Assembly: GCA_030038715.1 (NCBI GenBank)
Contig: JASHSO010000098.1
Location: 1 to 9,857 of the forward strand
Reading direction: 5' to 3'
DNA: 9,857 nt
From: Streptosporangiaceae bacterium
GTDB taxonomy: Bacteria > Actinomycetota > Actinomycetes > Streptosporangiales > Streptosporangiaceae
Part shown: positions 1 through 5,146 of the stretch, piece after piece
How positions within the stretch are numbered: the stretch's first letter is position 1
Layout: the number at the start of each line of letters is the position of its first letter
Notes under the pieces: model-generated
Database searches by the model: none
Told to the model about the DNA's origin: nothing
Seen by the model: only the letters and a program-made list of their open reading frames with translations
Translations under genes and position numbers: made by a program

Positions 1-1697
1 AATGACACCTGATAGGCCTTCCAGGCGATGCCGAGGCCGCCGAGGTCCCCGATGTTCTCCCCGATCGTCAGCGCGCCGTTCACATGCTGGTGCGGTGTCT
101 GCTTCGGCGCCAGGGCGTTGTACTGCTGTATCAGCGACCGAGTCCGGGCGTCGAATGCTTGCCGGTCCGCTGCGCTCCACCAGTCGGTGAGCCTGCCGTC
201 CCCGTCGTACTTGGAGCCTTGGTCGTCGAAGCCGTGGCCGATCTCGTGACCGATGATCGCGCCGATCGCTCCGTAGTTGGCGGCGTCGTCGCGGTCGGGA
301 TCGAAGAACGGATCCTGCAAGATCGCTGCGGGGAACACGATCTCGTTCATCCCAGGGCTGTAGTAGGCGTTGACGGTTTGGGGAGTCATGAACCACTCGT
401 CGCGGTCGATCGGTTTGCCGAGCTTGTTCAACTGGCGATTGAACTCGAAAGCATGAGCGGCACGCACGTTAGCCATGAGGTCCGCCGGGTCGATCCGCAA
501 GCTGGAGTAGTCACGCCAGCTGACCGGATAGCCGATCTTCGGAGTGAACTTCTCGAGCTTGGCCAACGCCCGCCCGCGGGTGTCTGCACCCATCCACTCG
601 AGTTCCTCGATGCTCTGCTGGTACGCCTCGAGGAGATTGGCCACCAGTACATCCATCCGCTCCTTTGCCCCGGGCGGGAAATACCGGCCGACGTAGGCTC
701 GCCCGACAGCTTCTCCCATCGCCCCCTCCACCAGCGAGACACCCCGCTTCCAGCGCTCACGCAGCTGAGGGGTGCCGCTCAAGGTGCGGCCGAAGAAGTC
801 GAAATTCTCCTGCACGAACGCTTCGGACAGGTACCCGGCGGCGCCGTGGATGACTTGCCAGCCCAGCCAGTCCCGCCAAGCCGGGATGTGCTCCTCGGTG
901 AGCAGCGAGGCCAGCCCGGTGCTGAAGCTCGGCTGGCGGAGCACGATCTCTTCGAAGGCGCCGGCGGGCGGGTCCAGGGCGGCCAGCCACCCGCGCAGGT
1001 CCGGCCCCTGAGACAAAGCGTCGGTCCACGTGAACAGGTTGTAAGTCTTCTGGCTGTCGCGGCTCGCCACGTTGTCCCAGTGGTGCCCAGCCACCGCCGT
1101 TTCCAGCTCGAACACCCGCTTCGCCGCCTGGTCGGCGTCCGGCCATCCGGCCAGCTCGAACATGCGCTGCACATGACCGACGAAGGCCTCGCGGATGTCG
1201 GCGAACTGCTCCTCGCGGTAGTAGCTCTCGTCCGGCAGCGAGATGGCAGCCTGTTCGAAGAACACCACGTAACGCTGCGGATCACCGGGGTCGGTGCTGA
1301 CAAACAGCGCGTAAAGCCCCCCGATTCCCAGTCGCTCCAGCCGCCCGAGCGTCGTCAGCAGCTCCGGAATGGAGCTGACCGCTCGAGCCGCCGCGAGCGT
1401 CTCGCTTATCGGCTGCCAGCCGAGTTCCTCTGCTCGTTCGGCGTCCATGAAACTGGCATACAGGTCGCCGAGCTTCCGCTCCGCACTGCCTTCCGGTGCG
1501 GACATGGCCGCTACCACGATCTCGCGCACCGCTTTCTCGGCTTCTTCGGCCAGTACCACGAACGAGCCGTAGCGCGCCCGGTCGGCAGGGATCTCAGTCC
1601 GCGCCAGCCACCGGCCGTTGACATGCCGGAAGAGGTCGTCCTGCGGGCGCACGCCGGAATCGAGCTGGTCCATGGGGATACCGGATGGGAGCGTCAT
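1..1697 (-). CDS. M13-family zinc metallopeptidase (neprilysin/PepO/Zmp1-like), 3' end cut by the window edge
   Basis: Zinc endopeptidase that cleaves short peptides. 565 codons are visible, starting MTLPSGIPMDQLDSGVRPQDD; the family is usually about 640-680 residues, so the last 80-100 are missing. The M13 landmarks are all present: NAYYSPGMNEIVFPA with substrate-binding N443-A444, the zinc motif HEIGH at residues 484-488 (bases 234-248), and the third ligand E547 in GENIGDLGG (bases 36-62). The N-to-H spacing (41) and H-to-E spacing (63) equal those of neprilysin (N542, H583, E646). The usual GENIAD is GENIGD here. There is no signal peptide or N-terminal membrane anchor, so it is either cytoplasmic or exported without a classical signal, as reported for mycobacterial Zmp1. 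The ATG at 1697 has no Shine-Dalgarno but lies 7 nt after a TACGCT box, so it may be leaderless. The last gene of the minus-strand run, it is separated from its upstream neighbour by two hairpins. Confidence 0.93.
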   Translation of the reverse strand, partial: MTLPSGIPMDQLDSGVRPQDDLFRHVNGRWLARTEIPADRARYGSFVVLAEEAEKAVREIVVAAMSAPEGSAERKLGDLYASFMDAERAEELGWQPISETLAAARAVSSIPELLTTLGRLERLGIGGLYALFVSTDPGDPQRYVVFFEQAAISLPDESYYREEQFADIREAFVGHVQRMFELAGWPDADQAAKRVFELETAVAGHHWDNVASRDSQKTYNLFTWTDALSQGPDLRGWLAALDPPAGAFEEIVLRQPSFSTGLASLLTEEHIPAWRDWLGWQVIHGAAGYLSEAFVQENFDFFGRTLSGTPQLRERWKRGVSLVEGAMGEAVGRAYVGRYFPPGAKERMDVLVANLLEAYQQSIEELEWMGADTRGRALAKLEKFTPKIGYPVSWRDYSSLRIDPADLMANVRAAHAFEFNRQLNKLGKPIDRDEWFMTPQTVNAYYSPGMNEIVFPAAILQDPFFDPDRDDAANYGAIGAIIGHEIGHGFDDQGSKYDGDGRLTDWWSAADRQAFDARTRSLIQQYNALAPKQTPHQHVNGALTIGENIGDLGGLGIAWKAYQVS

Positions 1698-1704
1698 GCG
1701 CTCT

Positions 1705-1710
1705 AGCGTA
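1705..1710 (-). promoter_or_regulatory. Candidate -10 box (TACGCT) for a leaderless M13 peptidase mRNA
   Basis: On the minus strand TACGCT fits the actinobacterial TANNNT -10 consensus and ends 7 nt before the ATG at 1697, so transcription could start at the A of the start codon. I see no convincing -35 hexamer 16-19 nt further upstream. Confidence 0.4.
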
Positions 1711-1756
1711 GGGGCAGCGGCCGGGGACAGGGCTCACCCGGCCTCCAGCCAGCTCC

Positions 1757-1819
1757 CGGACCGTGATCCATGAGACTTTGAGGTCTGGCAGGCACCAAAG
1801 TGTCATGGATCAAGGTCCG
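1757..1819. repeat. Long imperfect inverted repeat, 24-bp arms
   Basis: The left arm 1757-1780 (core TGATCCATGAGACTTTG) and the right arm 1796-1819 (core CAAAGTGTCATGGATCA) are reverse complements except at two positions, around a 15-nt spacer (1781-1795). It lies in the gap between the isomerase-family gene and the M13 gene, with no ORF of its own. It is less GC-rich and much longer than the terminator-type hairpins nearby. It could be a MITE or REP-like element, a fused pair of insertion-sequence ends, or a structured RNA leader; the sequence alone does not decide. Confidence 0.7.
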
Positions 1820-1852
1820 ACGGGCCAGGCGCTCGATGGAGGGCCTAGCCCC

Positions 1853-1886
1853 AGCCGGGCGGCTGCCTCCCAGCAGCCGCCCGGCT
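1853..1886 (-). terminator. GC-rich hairpin terminator for the isomerase-family gene
   Basis: Perfect 14-bp arms (AGCCGGGCGGCTGC at 1853-1866 and its complement at 1873-1886) with a 6-nt loop start 12 nt past the stop codon at 1899. There is no T tract, which is common for actinobacterial terminators. The fold works on either strand, but only minus-strand transcription is expected here. Confidence 0.75.
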
Positions 1887-1898
1887 ACGCTGTGCAGC

Positions 1899-2714
1899 CT
1901 AAATTCGGTAGAACAGGTTCAGGAACCGGTCGGCGAGGGCAGGGTCGCCGCTCGCCGTGCCGCCGTTGACCCGGCCGAACGCGGTCAGCACCATGCTGCC
2001 GGGATCGAAGTCGAGCACCGCGGGCAGGTCATCGATCTTGCCCGGCTCGTAGCTCATGCCGCCTTCGCCGATCGAGACCCGGGTGTCCCCGCCGTTCCGG
2101 CCGCCTACCCTGATCCCGATGTCGAACGGGCTGAGGTCAGCGTCCGGCCTGATCGTCGACTGCCAGATGATGAACATGAACGGTACAAGCAGATCCGCGG
2201 TGTCGGCAGGCAGCGCATGCGCCCGGCCGCTGCCCTGCCGGATGTCCCAGGTGTGCACGCCATAGTCCATCAGCTGGCCTGCCGCGTAGATGAACGCCGG
2301 CACCGGTCCCATGTAGAAGTGCGGGACCATCAGGCCGCCCCACTCGTCGGGCGTGAGCGGTTCCAGAATGCCCATCATCTTGTCCAGGTCGGCCCGGGCT
2401 CGGGCCATCATCTCCTGCTGGGACAGGTCGTGGAAGCCCTGCGCGGTCTGGCCGGCCCGCTCGTGCATTCCCACCAAGCCGTAGGCGTCGGGCGGTTCGG
2501 CACCTGATCGCGCGGTGTCGAATGCCACGAAGTAACCCTCGGTCGTGTCGACGACGTGACCGATAACGTCCTTGACCTTCCAGCTCTCGCACGCGGTCGG
2601 CGCGTCCCACGCGCCTGGTTCCTCGGCGAGCGCGAACATTTGGCCGGCTTCCCTGCGCACAACCCGAAGGATGTTGTTCTTTCCTTCATAGGTCATGGCG
2701 TTCCACTCGCTCAT
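1899..2714 (-). CDS. Maleylpyruvate isomerase family (DinB-fold, mycothiol-dependent type) protein with SCP2-like C-terminal part
   Basis: 271 residues. The N-terminal ~160 residues match the MDMPI/DinB four-helix metal-binding fold: WDAPTACESWKVKDVIGHVVD contains the first ligand H53, and LMDYGVHTWDIR contains the second cluster with H154 and D157. In characterised maleylpyruvate isomerase the ligands are His, Glu, His; the Glu position four residues before the last His is D150 here, a conservative change. Residues ~190-271 (IRVGG...LDFDPGSMVLTAFGRVNGG) resemble the SCP2-like tail common in these proteins. Members of the family use mycothiol for isomerisation, conjugation or detoxification; the substrate cannot be read from sequence. 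AAAGG 7 nt before the ATG at 2714 supports the start. A 176-nt gap separates it from the CbiX-like gene upstream, and a strong hairpin follows it, so it is probably monocistronic. Confidence 0.85.
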   Translation of the reverse strand: MSEWNAMTYEGKNNILRVVRREAGQMFALAEEPGAWDAPTACESWKVKDVIGHVVDTTEGYFVAFDTARSGAEPPDAYGLVGMHERAGQTAQGFHDLSQQEMMARARADLDKMMGILEPLTPDEWGGLMVPHFYMGPVPAFIYAAGQLMDYGVHTWDIRQGSGRAHALPADTADLLVPFMFIIWQSTIRPDADLSPFDIGIRVGGRNGGDTRVSIGEGGMSYEPGKIDDLPAVLDFDPGSMVLTAFGRVNGGTASGDPALADRFLNLFYRI

Positions 2715-2716
2715 GT

Positions 2717-2726
2717 CCTCACCTTT
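2717..2726 (-). promoter_or_regulatory. Ribosome binding site of the isomerase-family gene
   Basis: On the minus strand AAAGGTGAGG ends 2 nt before the ATG at 2714. Its AAAGG part has the better spacing (7 nt). It supports the ATG at 2714 over the in-frame ATG six codons downstream. Confidence 0.65.
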
Positions 2727-2767
2727 CTTGGCAGCGCGACTGCCCGGTCAGAAGGAGTGCGGGATGT

Positions 2768-2784
2768 GAACCGCTGTGCGGTTC
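2768..2784. repeat. Short perfect inverted repeat in the upstream region of the isomerase-family gene
   Basis: GAACCGC and GCGGTTC flank TGT: 7-bp perfect arms with a 3-nt centre, about 55 nt upstream of the ATG at 2714. The symmetry and position would fit an operator or a leader hairpin. A TTGACA hexamer sits farther upstream on the minus strand (2818-2823), but I find no matching -10 box at the right distance. Confidence 0.4.
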
Positions 2785-2853
2785 CCAGTTGGTAAGCCCA
2801 GCGCACGCCGCCTCGCGTGTCAATGACGAGTTACGTGCGGAACGGGGCGAGCC

Positions 2854-2870
2854 CGGGCCAGTCCGGCCCG
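2854..2870 (-). terminator. Candidate terminator hairpin of the CbiX-like gene
   Basis: CGGGCC and GGCCCG arms (6 bp) around AGTCC lie 20 nt past the stop codon at 2891. The stem is short and there is no T run, so this is a weaker candidate than the hairpins at 1853 and 4384. Confidence 0.4.
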
Positions 2871-2890
2871 CAACACACGCCGCTGGGCAG

Positions 2891-3901
2891 TCAGCCAGCC
2901 AGGCTGAGCCTGGCCAGTGCTGCGCCGTACCGAATCGCCACTAGTTGCCCGATGGCCTGATGTGCCCCCAGCAGCGCAGCGCACGGGGCGTCCAGCGCAG
3001 CGCTGAGGTCGTCGAGCACAGCCTGGGAGGTCTCCGGGCCGACCAGGCAGGGCGACAAGACGGGCCGCCGAGCACCAGACTCGGTGAGCCTGGTGACCGC
3101 GTCTACGATGCTGGCCGGGTCGCCGAGCGAGGCAGGTACGACGGGAACAGACAACCGAGAAGCAAGCAGCACAGCGGCGACGGCTGCCGCGCTCGCGGCC
3201 TCCTCGCCGATGTCGGCCAGTACGATCACGCCGCGGCCATCCGCCGAGATGCTCAGCCCGGTCGACCGGGAATGTCTAGCCAGTCCGGCCTCGGCCAGCC
3301 GGGCGTGCAGTGCCTCGGCAACGAGCGGATGAGGGCCAAGGTGCGATGCCAGCACGGCCTGCGCCGACGTGCCGTCCATGAGCTGCTGGAGTGCCGCGTC
3401 GGCTACTGGGCTCGGACCCATCAGCAAGGGGACGATCACGGTGGGGAACTGGTCCTGGCCGGATGACCCCGTACCCGAACCGAGGCAATCGGACGCCGGC
3501 AGGTTGTCGCCCTCCAGGTAGCCGACGCGAATGTCCACGCCGGGGCAGGACAGCCCGGCGATCGCGGCGACCTCATCGCCAATCCCAGCGCCGTCTGCCT
3601 GGGCGGTGCCGGGGACGGCAAGCACCAGCGACGGGGCGTCGGAGGAGACTGACAGCCGGTGCGGGCTCCGATGGCGGCCAGCAGGGCGGGTTCGCGATGT
3701 GCGCTTGGGCAACGCGCCGCTCTGGGGCAGCGGCTGGTCGCGCTGGGGAAGGGGGTCGCCGCGCTGAGGCAGCGGGTCGCCGCGCTGAGGCAGCGGGTCG
3801 CCGCGGCGTGGCAGGGGCTGGCTGGCCTCGGTTACCGGCTCGCGGCGCCGTGGCAGGGGACCGCCAAGCTGCGGCTCCGCCTCGGCGCTGAAGTCCGTCA
3901 C
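2891..3901 (-). CDS. CbiX/sirohydrochlorin-chelatase-like protein, two domains, active-site histidines absent, repeat-bearing N-terminus
   Basis: 336 residues from a GTG start. Residues ~90-210 follow a CbiX domain: SLVLAVPGTA, VDIRVGYLE, TVIVPLLMG, then HLGPHPLVAEALHARLAEAG. Residues ~224-330 look like a second copy: GVIVLADIGEEA, SVPVVPASLG, VLSPCLVGP, LLGAHQAIGQLVAIRY. True chelatases insert iron or cobalt into sirohydrochlorin using a His in a HGS/HGT motif and a second His in GYH. Here the first is P97 (VPGT) and the second aligns with S164 (GPS), so chelatase activity is doubtful. An unusual N-terminal tail (residues 15-63) holds seven 7-residue units of PLPQRGD type, followed by an arginine-rich linker; there is no signal peptide. 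The GTG has no Shine-Dalgarno but lies 8 nt after TACGAT. It lies 85 nt downstream of the XRE gene. The family call is fairly secure, the function is not. Confidence 0.75.
   Translation of the reverse strand: MTDFSAEAEPQLGGPLPRRREPVTEASQPLPRRGDPLPQRGDPLPQRGDPLPQRDQPLPQSGALPKRTSRTRPAGRHRSPHRLSVSSDAPSLVLAVPGTAQADGAGIGDEVAAIAGLSCPGVDIRVGYLEGDNLPASDCLGSGTGSSGQDQFPTVIVPLLMGPSPVADAALQQLMDGTSAQAVLASHLGPHPLVAEALHARLAEAGLARHSRSTGLSISADGRGVIVLADIGEEAASAAAVAAVLLASRLSVPVVPASLGDPASIVDAVTRLTESGARRPVLSPCLVGPETSQAVLDDLSAALDAPCAALLGAHQAIGQLVAIRYGAALARLSLAG
3713..3859 (-). repeat. Seven tandem 21-bp units encoding PLPQRGD-type heptapeptides
   Basis: Seven in-frame 21-bp units encode, in protein order, PLPRRRE, PVTEASQ, PLPRRGD, PLPQRGD, PLPQRGD, PLPQRDQ, PLPQSGA; a decayed eighth (LPKRTS) follows. 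The units at 3755-3775 and 3776-3796 are identical at DNA level, which points to recent duplication or slippage; the outer units are diverged. The period equals two helical turns, but the unbroken reading frame suggests the repeat matters as protein. Confidence 0.9.
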
Positions 3902-3909
3902 GGTGTCGT

Positions 3910-3915
3910 ATCGTA
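3910..3915 (-). promoter_or_regulatory. Candidate -10 box (TACGAT) for a leaderless CbiX-like mRNA
   Basis: TACGAT on the minus strand ends 8 nt before the GTG at 3901, a spacing that would start the transcript at or next to the start codon. No clear -35 is seen. A second, weaker option is GTGACA (3972-3977) with TAAAAA (3951-3956), only 15 nt apart, which would give a leader of about 45 nt. Confidence 0.4.
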
Positions 3916-3986
3916 ACGGCCTTGGCGCTAGGCCGGCGATCGTTGTGCGATTTTTACACCAAAACTGCTTGTGTCACCGATTCGTA

Positions 3987-4358
3987 CTACTCGATTGACA
4001 ACATGCTCTTGACGACGGCAATCAGCGCGCTCTTCTGCTCGTCGCTGAGCCGAGTCTCGGCCCGGATGGCGGCTTCGATGCCGCCCGGCCTCGTTACGGC
4101 CACGGCGTCGCTTGGGGATTCCCGGTGCAACAGCCCCGCCTGTGCCAGCAAGGTCTCGGCCGACACGTTCAGGGCGTCGGAGATCAGCCTGATGACCCGC
4201 ACCGAGGGCTGGTGCAACCCTCGCTCGATCTGGCTGAGATACGGGTTGGACAGCTTGGTGCGCTCTGCTAGCTGGCGGAGCGACATGTTGGCGAGCTTGC
4301 GCTTGTCCCGGATGAAGGCACCAAGCGCCTGCATCTGGGAGTCCCAGGGTTCGTTCAT
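3987..4358 (-). CDS. XRE-family (Cro/CI-type HTH) transcriptional regulator, neighbour of the HbhA-like gene
   Basis: 123 residues. Residues ~12-68 form an XRE helix-turn-helix: LGAFIRDKRKLANMSLRQLA, then TKLSNPYLSQIERGLHQPS (recognition helix SNPYLSQIERG), then IRLISDALNVSAETLLAQAG. The remaining ~45 residues form a short helical C-terminus with no ligand-binding domain. It resembles the small HTH regulator encoded next to hbhA in Mycobacterium tuberculosis (Rv0474, before Rv0475), judged from memory of that family. GGAGG at 4365-4369, 6 nt before the ATG, supports the start. It lies 77 nt downstream of the HbhA-like gene on the same strand, beyond a strong hairpin, so it may depend on read-through from that gene's promoter. 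A likely target is the HbhA-like promoter, which carries direct repeats; that is inference. Confidence 0.9.
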   Translation of the reverse strand: MNEPWDSQMQALGAFIRDKRKLANMSLRQLAERTKLSNPYLSQIERGLHQPSVRVIRLISDALNVSAETLLAQAGLLHRESPSDAVAVTRPGGIEAAIRAETRLSDEQKSALIAVVKSMLSIE

Positions 4359-4383
4359 CGGCAGCCTCCATGCCCAGAGAGCA

Positions 4384-4418
4384 GCGCGGGCGGGCCGCTG
4401 CCCGCGGCCCGCCCGCGC
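4384..4418 (-). terminator. Strong GC hairpin between the HbhA-like and XRE genes
   Basis: Perfect 15-bp arms (GCGCGGGCGGGCCGC at 4384-4398 and its complement at 4404-4418) with a 5-nt loop begin 17 nt past the HbhA-like stop codon and end 15 nt before the XRE Shine-Dalgarno. With no T tract and a same-strand gene right behind it, it may be a partial terminator or an mRNA-end stabiliser that sets unequal levels of the two genes. Confidence 0.7.
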
Positions 4419-4435
4419 CAGCTTCGCCGCAGTGC

Positions 4436-5026
4436 TTACTTCTTGGCCGAGCGGCTCTTGGCGGTGCCGGCGGCCTTGGACTTGGCCGACGCTGCCTTCG
4501 TAGTGCGCGGCTGCTTGGCCGTGTGCTCGATCACGCGCTCGGCTGACTCATCGGCCGCTGCGGAGGCCAGGGAGTCGTGCTGCCCGTTCCCGCGGTCTGC
4601 GGCGAGGGAGCCGACAACCTTGCCGAACCTGGCAACGCCCTCGGCCACCAGCGGGCCTGCAGCCTGCATGGCCTTGTCCGCAACATTGCGCTGAGTAGCT
4701 GCCACGTGCCCGGCGAACTCATTGACGTGCTCCCGCAGCTTCGCCGGGTTCGCCAGCGTGCCGAGCGAGGGCAGGCGCGAAGCCGCATCTGGCAGTGCGG
4801 GCAGCCGCAACTTAGTGTTCGGCAGCGCGGGAATGTTCGGCCGGATGGCCTTTGTCAGCTCGTTGCCGGCGCGGAAGGCGTTGGCCATGGCGTCGCGGCC
4901 CTTGCGCATCTGGTCCTGTCCCTTGCGCACCTGGTCCTGGCCCTTGCGGAACTGCTGCTGGCCCCTGTGTACCGCCGTCAGCACTTGGTCCTGGAGTTCC
5001 TGCGCGAGCTTGGCTGTGTCGATCAT
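4436..5026 (-). CDS. HbhA-like coiled-coil protein with lysine/alanine-rich C-terminal tail
   Basis: 196 residues, no signal peptide or membrane segment. Residues 20-47 are four 7-residue units (HRGQQQF, RKGQDQV, RKGQDQM, RKGRDAM); residues 66-85 hold two 10-residue units (PALPNTKLRL, PALPDAASRL); residues ~95-142 look like an amphipathic helix; residues ~168-196 are a K/A/S/T-rich basic tail ending SRSAKK. This plan, helical core plus Lys/Ala tail, is that of mycobacterial heparin-binding haemagglutinin HbhA, a surface and lipid-associated protein whose basic tail binds sulfated glycans. Overall similarity is weak, so the call rests on architecture and on the adjacent XRE gene. The tail could instead bind DNA, as in histone-like proteins; a phasin-like lipid-inclusion role is another option. 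The start is secured by GAGGAGGG 4 nt before the ATG. It has its own promoter and is followed by a strong hairpin. Confidence 0.6.
   Translation of the reverse strand: MIDTAKLAQELQDQVLTAVHRGQQQFRKGQDQVRKGQDQMRKGRDAMANAFRAGNELTKAIRPNIPALPNTKLRLPALPDAASRLPSLGTLANPAKLREHVNEFAGHVAATQRNVADKAMQAAGPLVAEGVARFGKVVGSLAADRGNGQHDSLASAAADESAERVIEHTAKQPRTTKAASAKSKAAGTAKSRSAKK
4886..4969 (-). repeat. Four 21-bp units encoding RKGQDQ(V/M)-type heptads
   Basis: In-frame units encode HRGQQQF, RKGQDQV, RKGQDQM and RKGRDAM (residues 20-47). The two central ones differ mainly at synonymous sites and the last residue. The pattern suits a charged, amphipathic helix or coiled coil. Confidence 0.8.
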
Positions 5027-5030
5027 GTGA

Positions 5031-5038
5031 CCCTCCTC
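5031..5038 (-). promoter_or_regulatory. Strong ribosome binding site of the HbhA-like gene
   Basis: GAGGAGGG on the minus strand, 4 nt before the ATG at 5026. It is the best Shine-Dalgarno in the window at a gene start and suggests high expression. Confidence 0.75.
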
Positions 5039-5055
5039 TAAGTCAGCTATGCAAA

Positions 5056-5088
5056 CTATATCAAGCGCATCGCGCAGTATGTCAAGCG
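5056..5088 (-). promoter_or_regulatory. Promoter of the HbhA-like gene with overlapping 21-bp-spaced direct repeats
   Basis: On the minus strand TTGACA (5080-5085) is followed after exactly 17 nt by GATATA (5057-5062); a TATAGT alternative sits 2 nt further on. The predicted transcript has a short leader carrying the Shine-Dalgarno. Read on the plus strand, CTATATCAAGCG (5056-5067) and GTATGTCAAGCG (5077-5088) match at 10 of 12 bases, are spaced by 21 bp, and cover the -10 and -35 respectively. Such placement fits two operator half-sites on the same DNA face; the adjacent XRE protein is one candidate binder. Confidence 0.65.
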
Positions 5089-5146
5089 AGGAGGGCGAGC
5101 TGGGGCCCCGCGTCGAGGCGCGCTCTCGCCCGCGGCCCGGGTTGCT

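Noticed and set aside
84..1706. A 540-codon plus-strand open frame opposite the M13 gene
   Set aside because: It is the mirror of a GC-biased gene: its composition is low-complexity and family-less, while the minus strand has an unbroken M13 match with all zinc ligands in place.
1800..2507. A 235-codon plus-strand open frame opposite the isomerase-family gene
   Set aside because: It lies antisense to a gene with recognisable domains and a ribosome binding site, has no start signal and no recognisable motif.
2818..2823. Perfect TTGACA on the minus strand upstream of the isomerase-family gene
   Set aside because: No plausible -10 hexamer is found 16-19 nt downstream, so it is not listed as a promoter.
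3713..3859. Tandem 21-bp repeats considered as a CRISPR or iteron-type origin
   Set aside because: There are no spacers between the units, the period keeps the reading frame, and the units vary mainly as codons of a protein repeat.
3659..3916. Plus-strand frame with an ALRQRVA-type heptad, resembling a coiled coil
   Set aside because: It is the antisense reading of the PLPQRGD repeats. A 21-bp repeat yields heptads in every frame, so this is no evidence for a gene.
3917..3935. CGGCC and GGCCG arms between the XRE and CbiX-like genes, considered as a terminator
   Set aside because: The stem is only 5 bp with a 9-nt loop, well within chance for such GC-rich DNA; the XRE transcript may simply continue into the next gene.
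5090..5146. Possible terminator after the ArsR-SRPBCC gene
   Set aside because: The GC-rich stretch gives only 4-5 bp stems; I see no hairpin comparable to those at 1853, 4384 or 8271.
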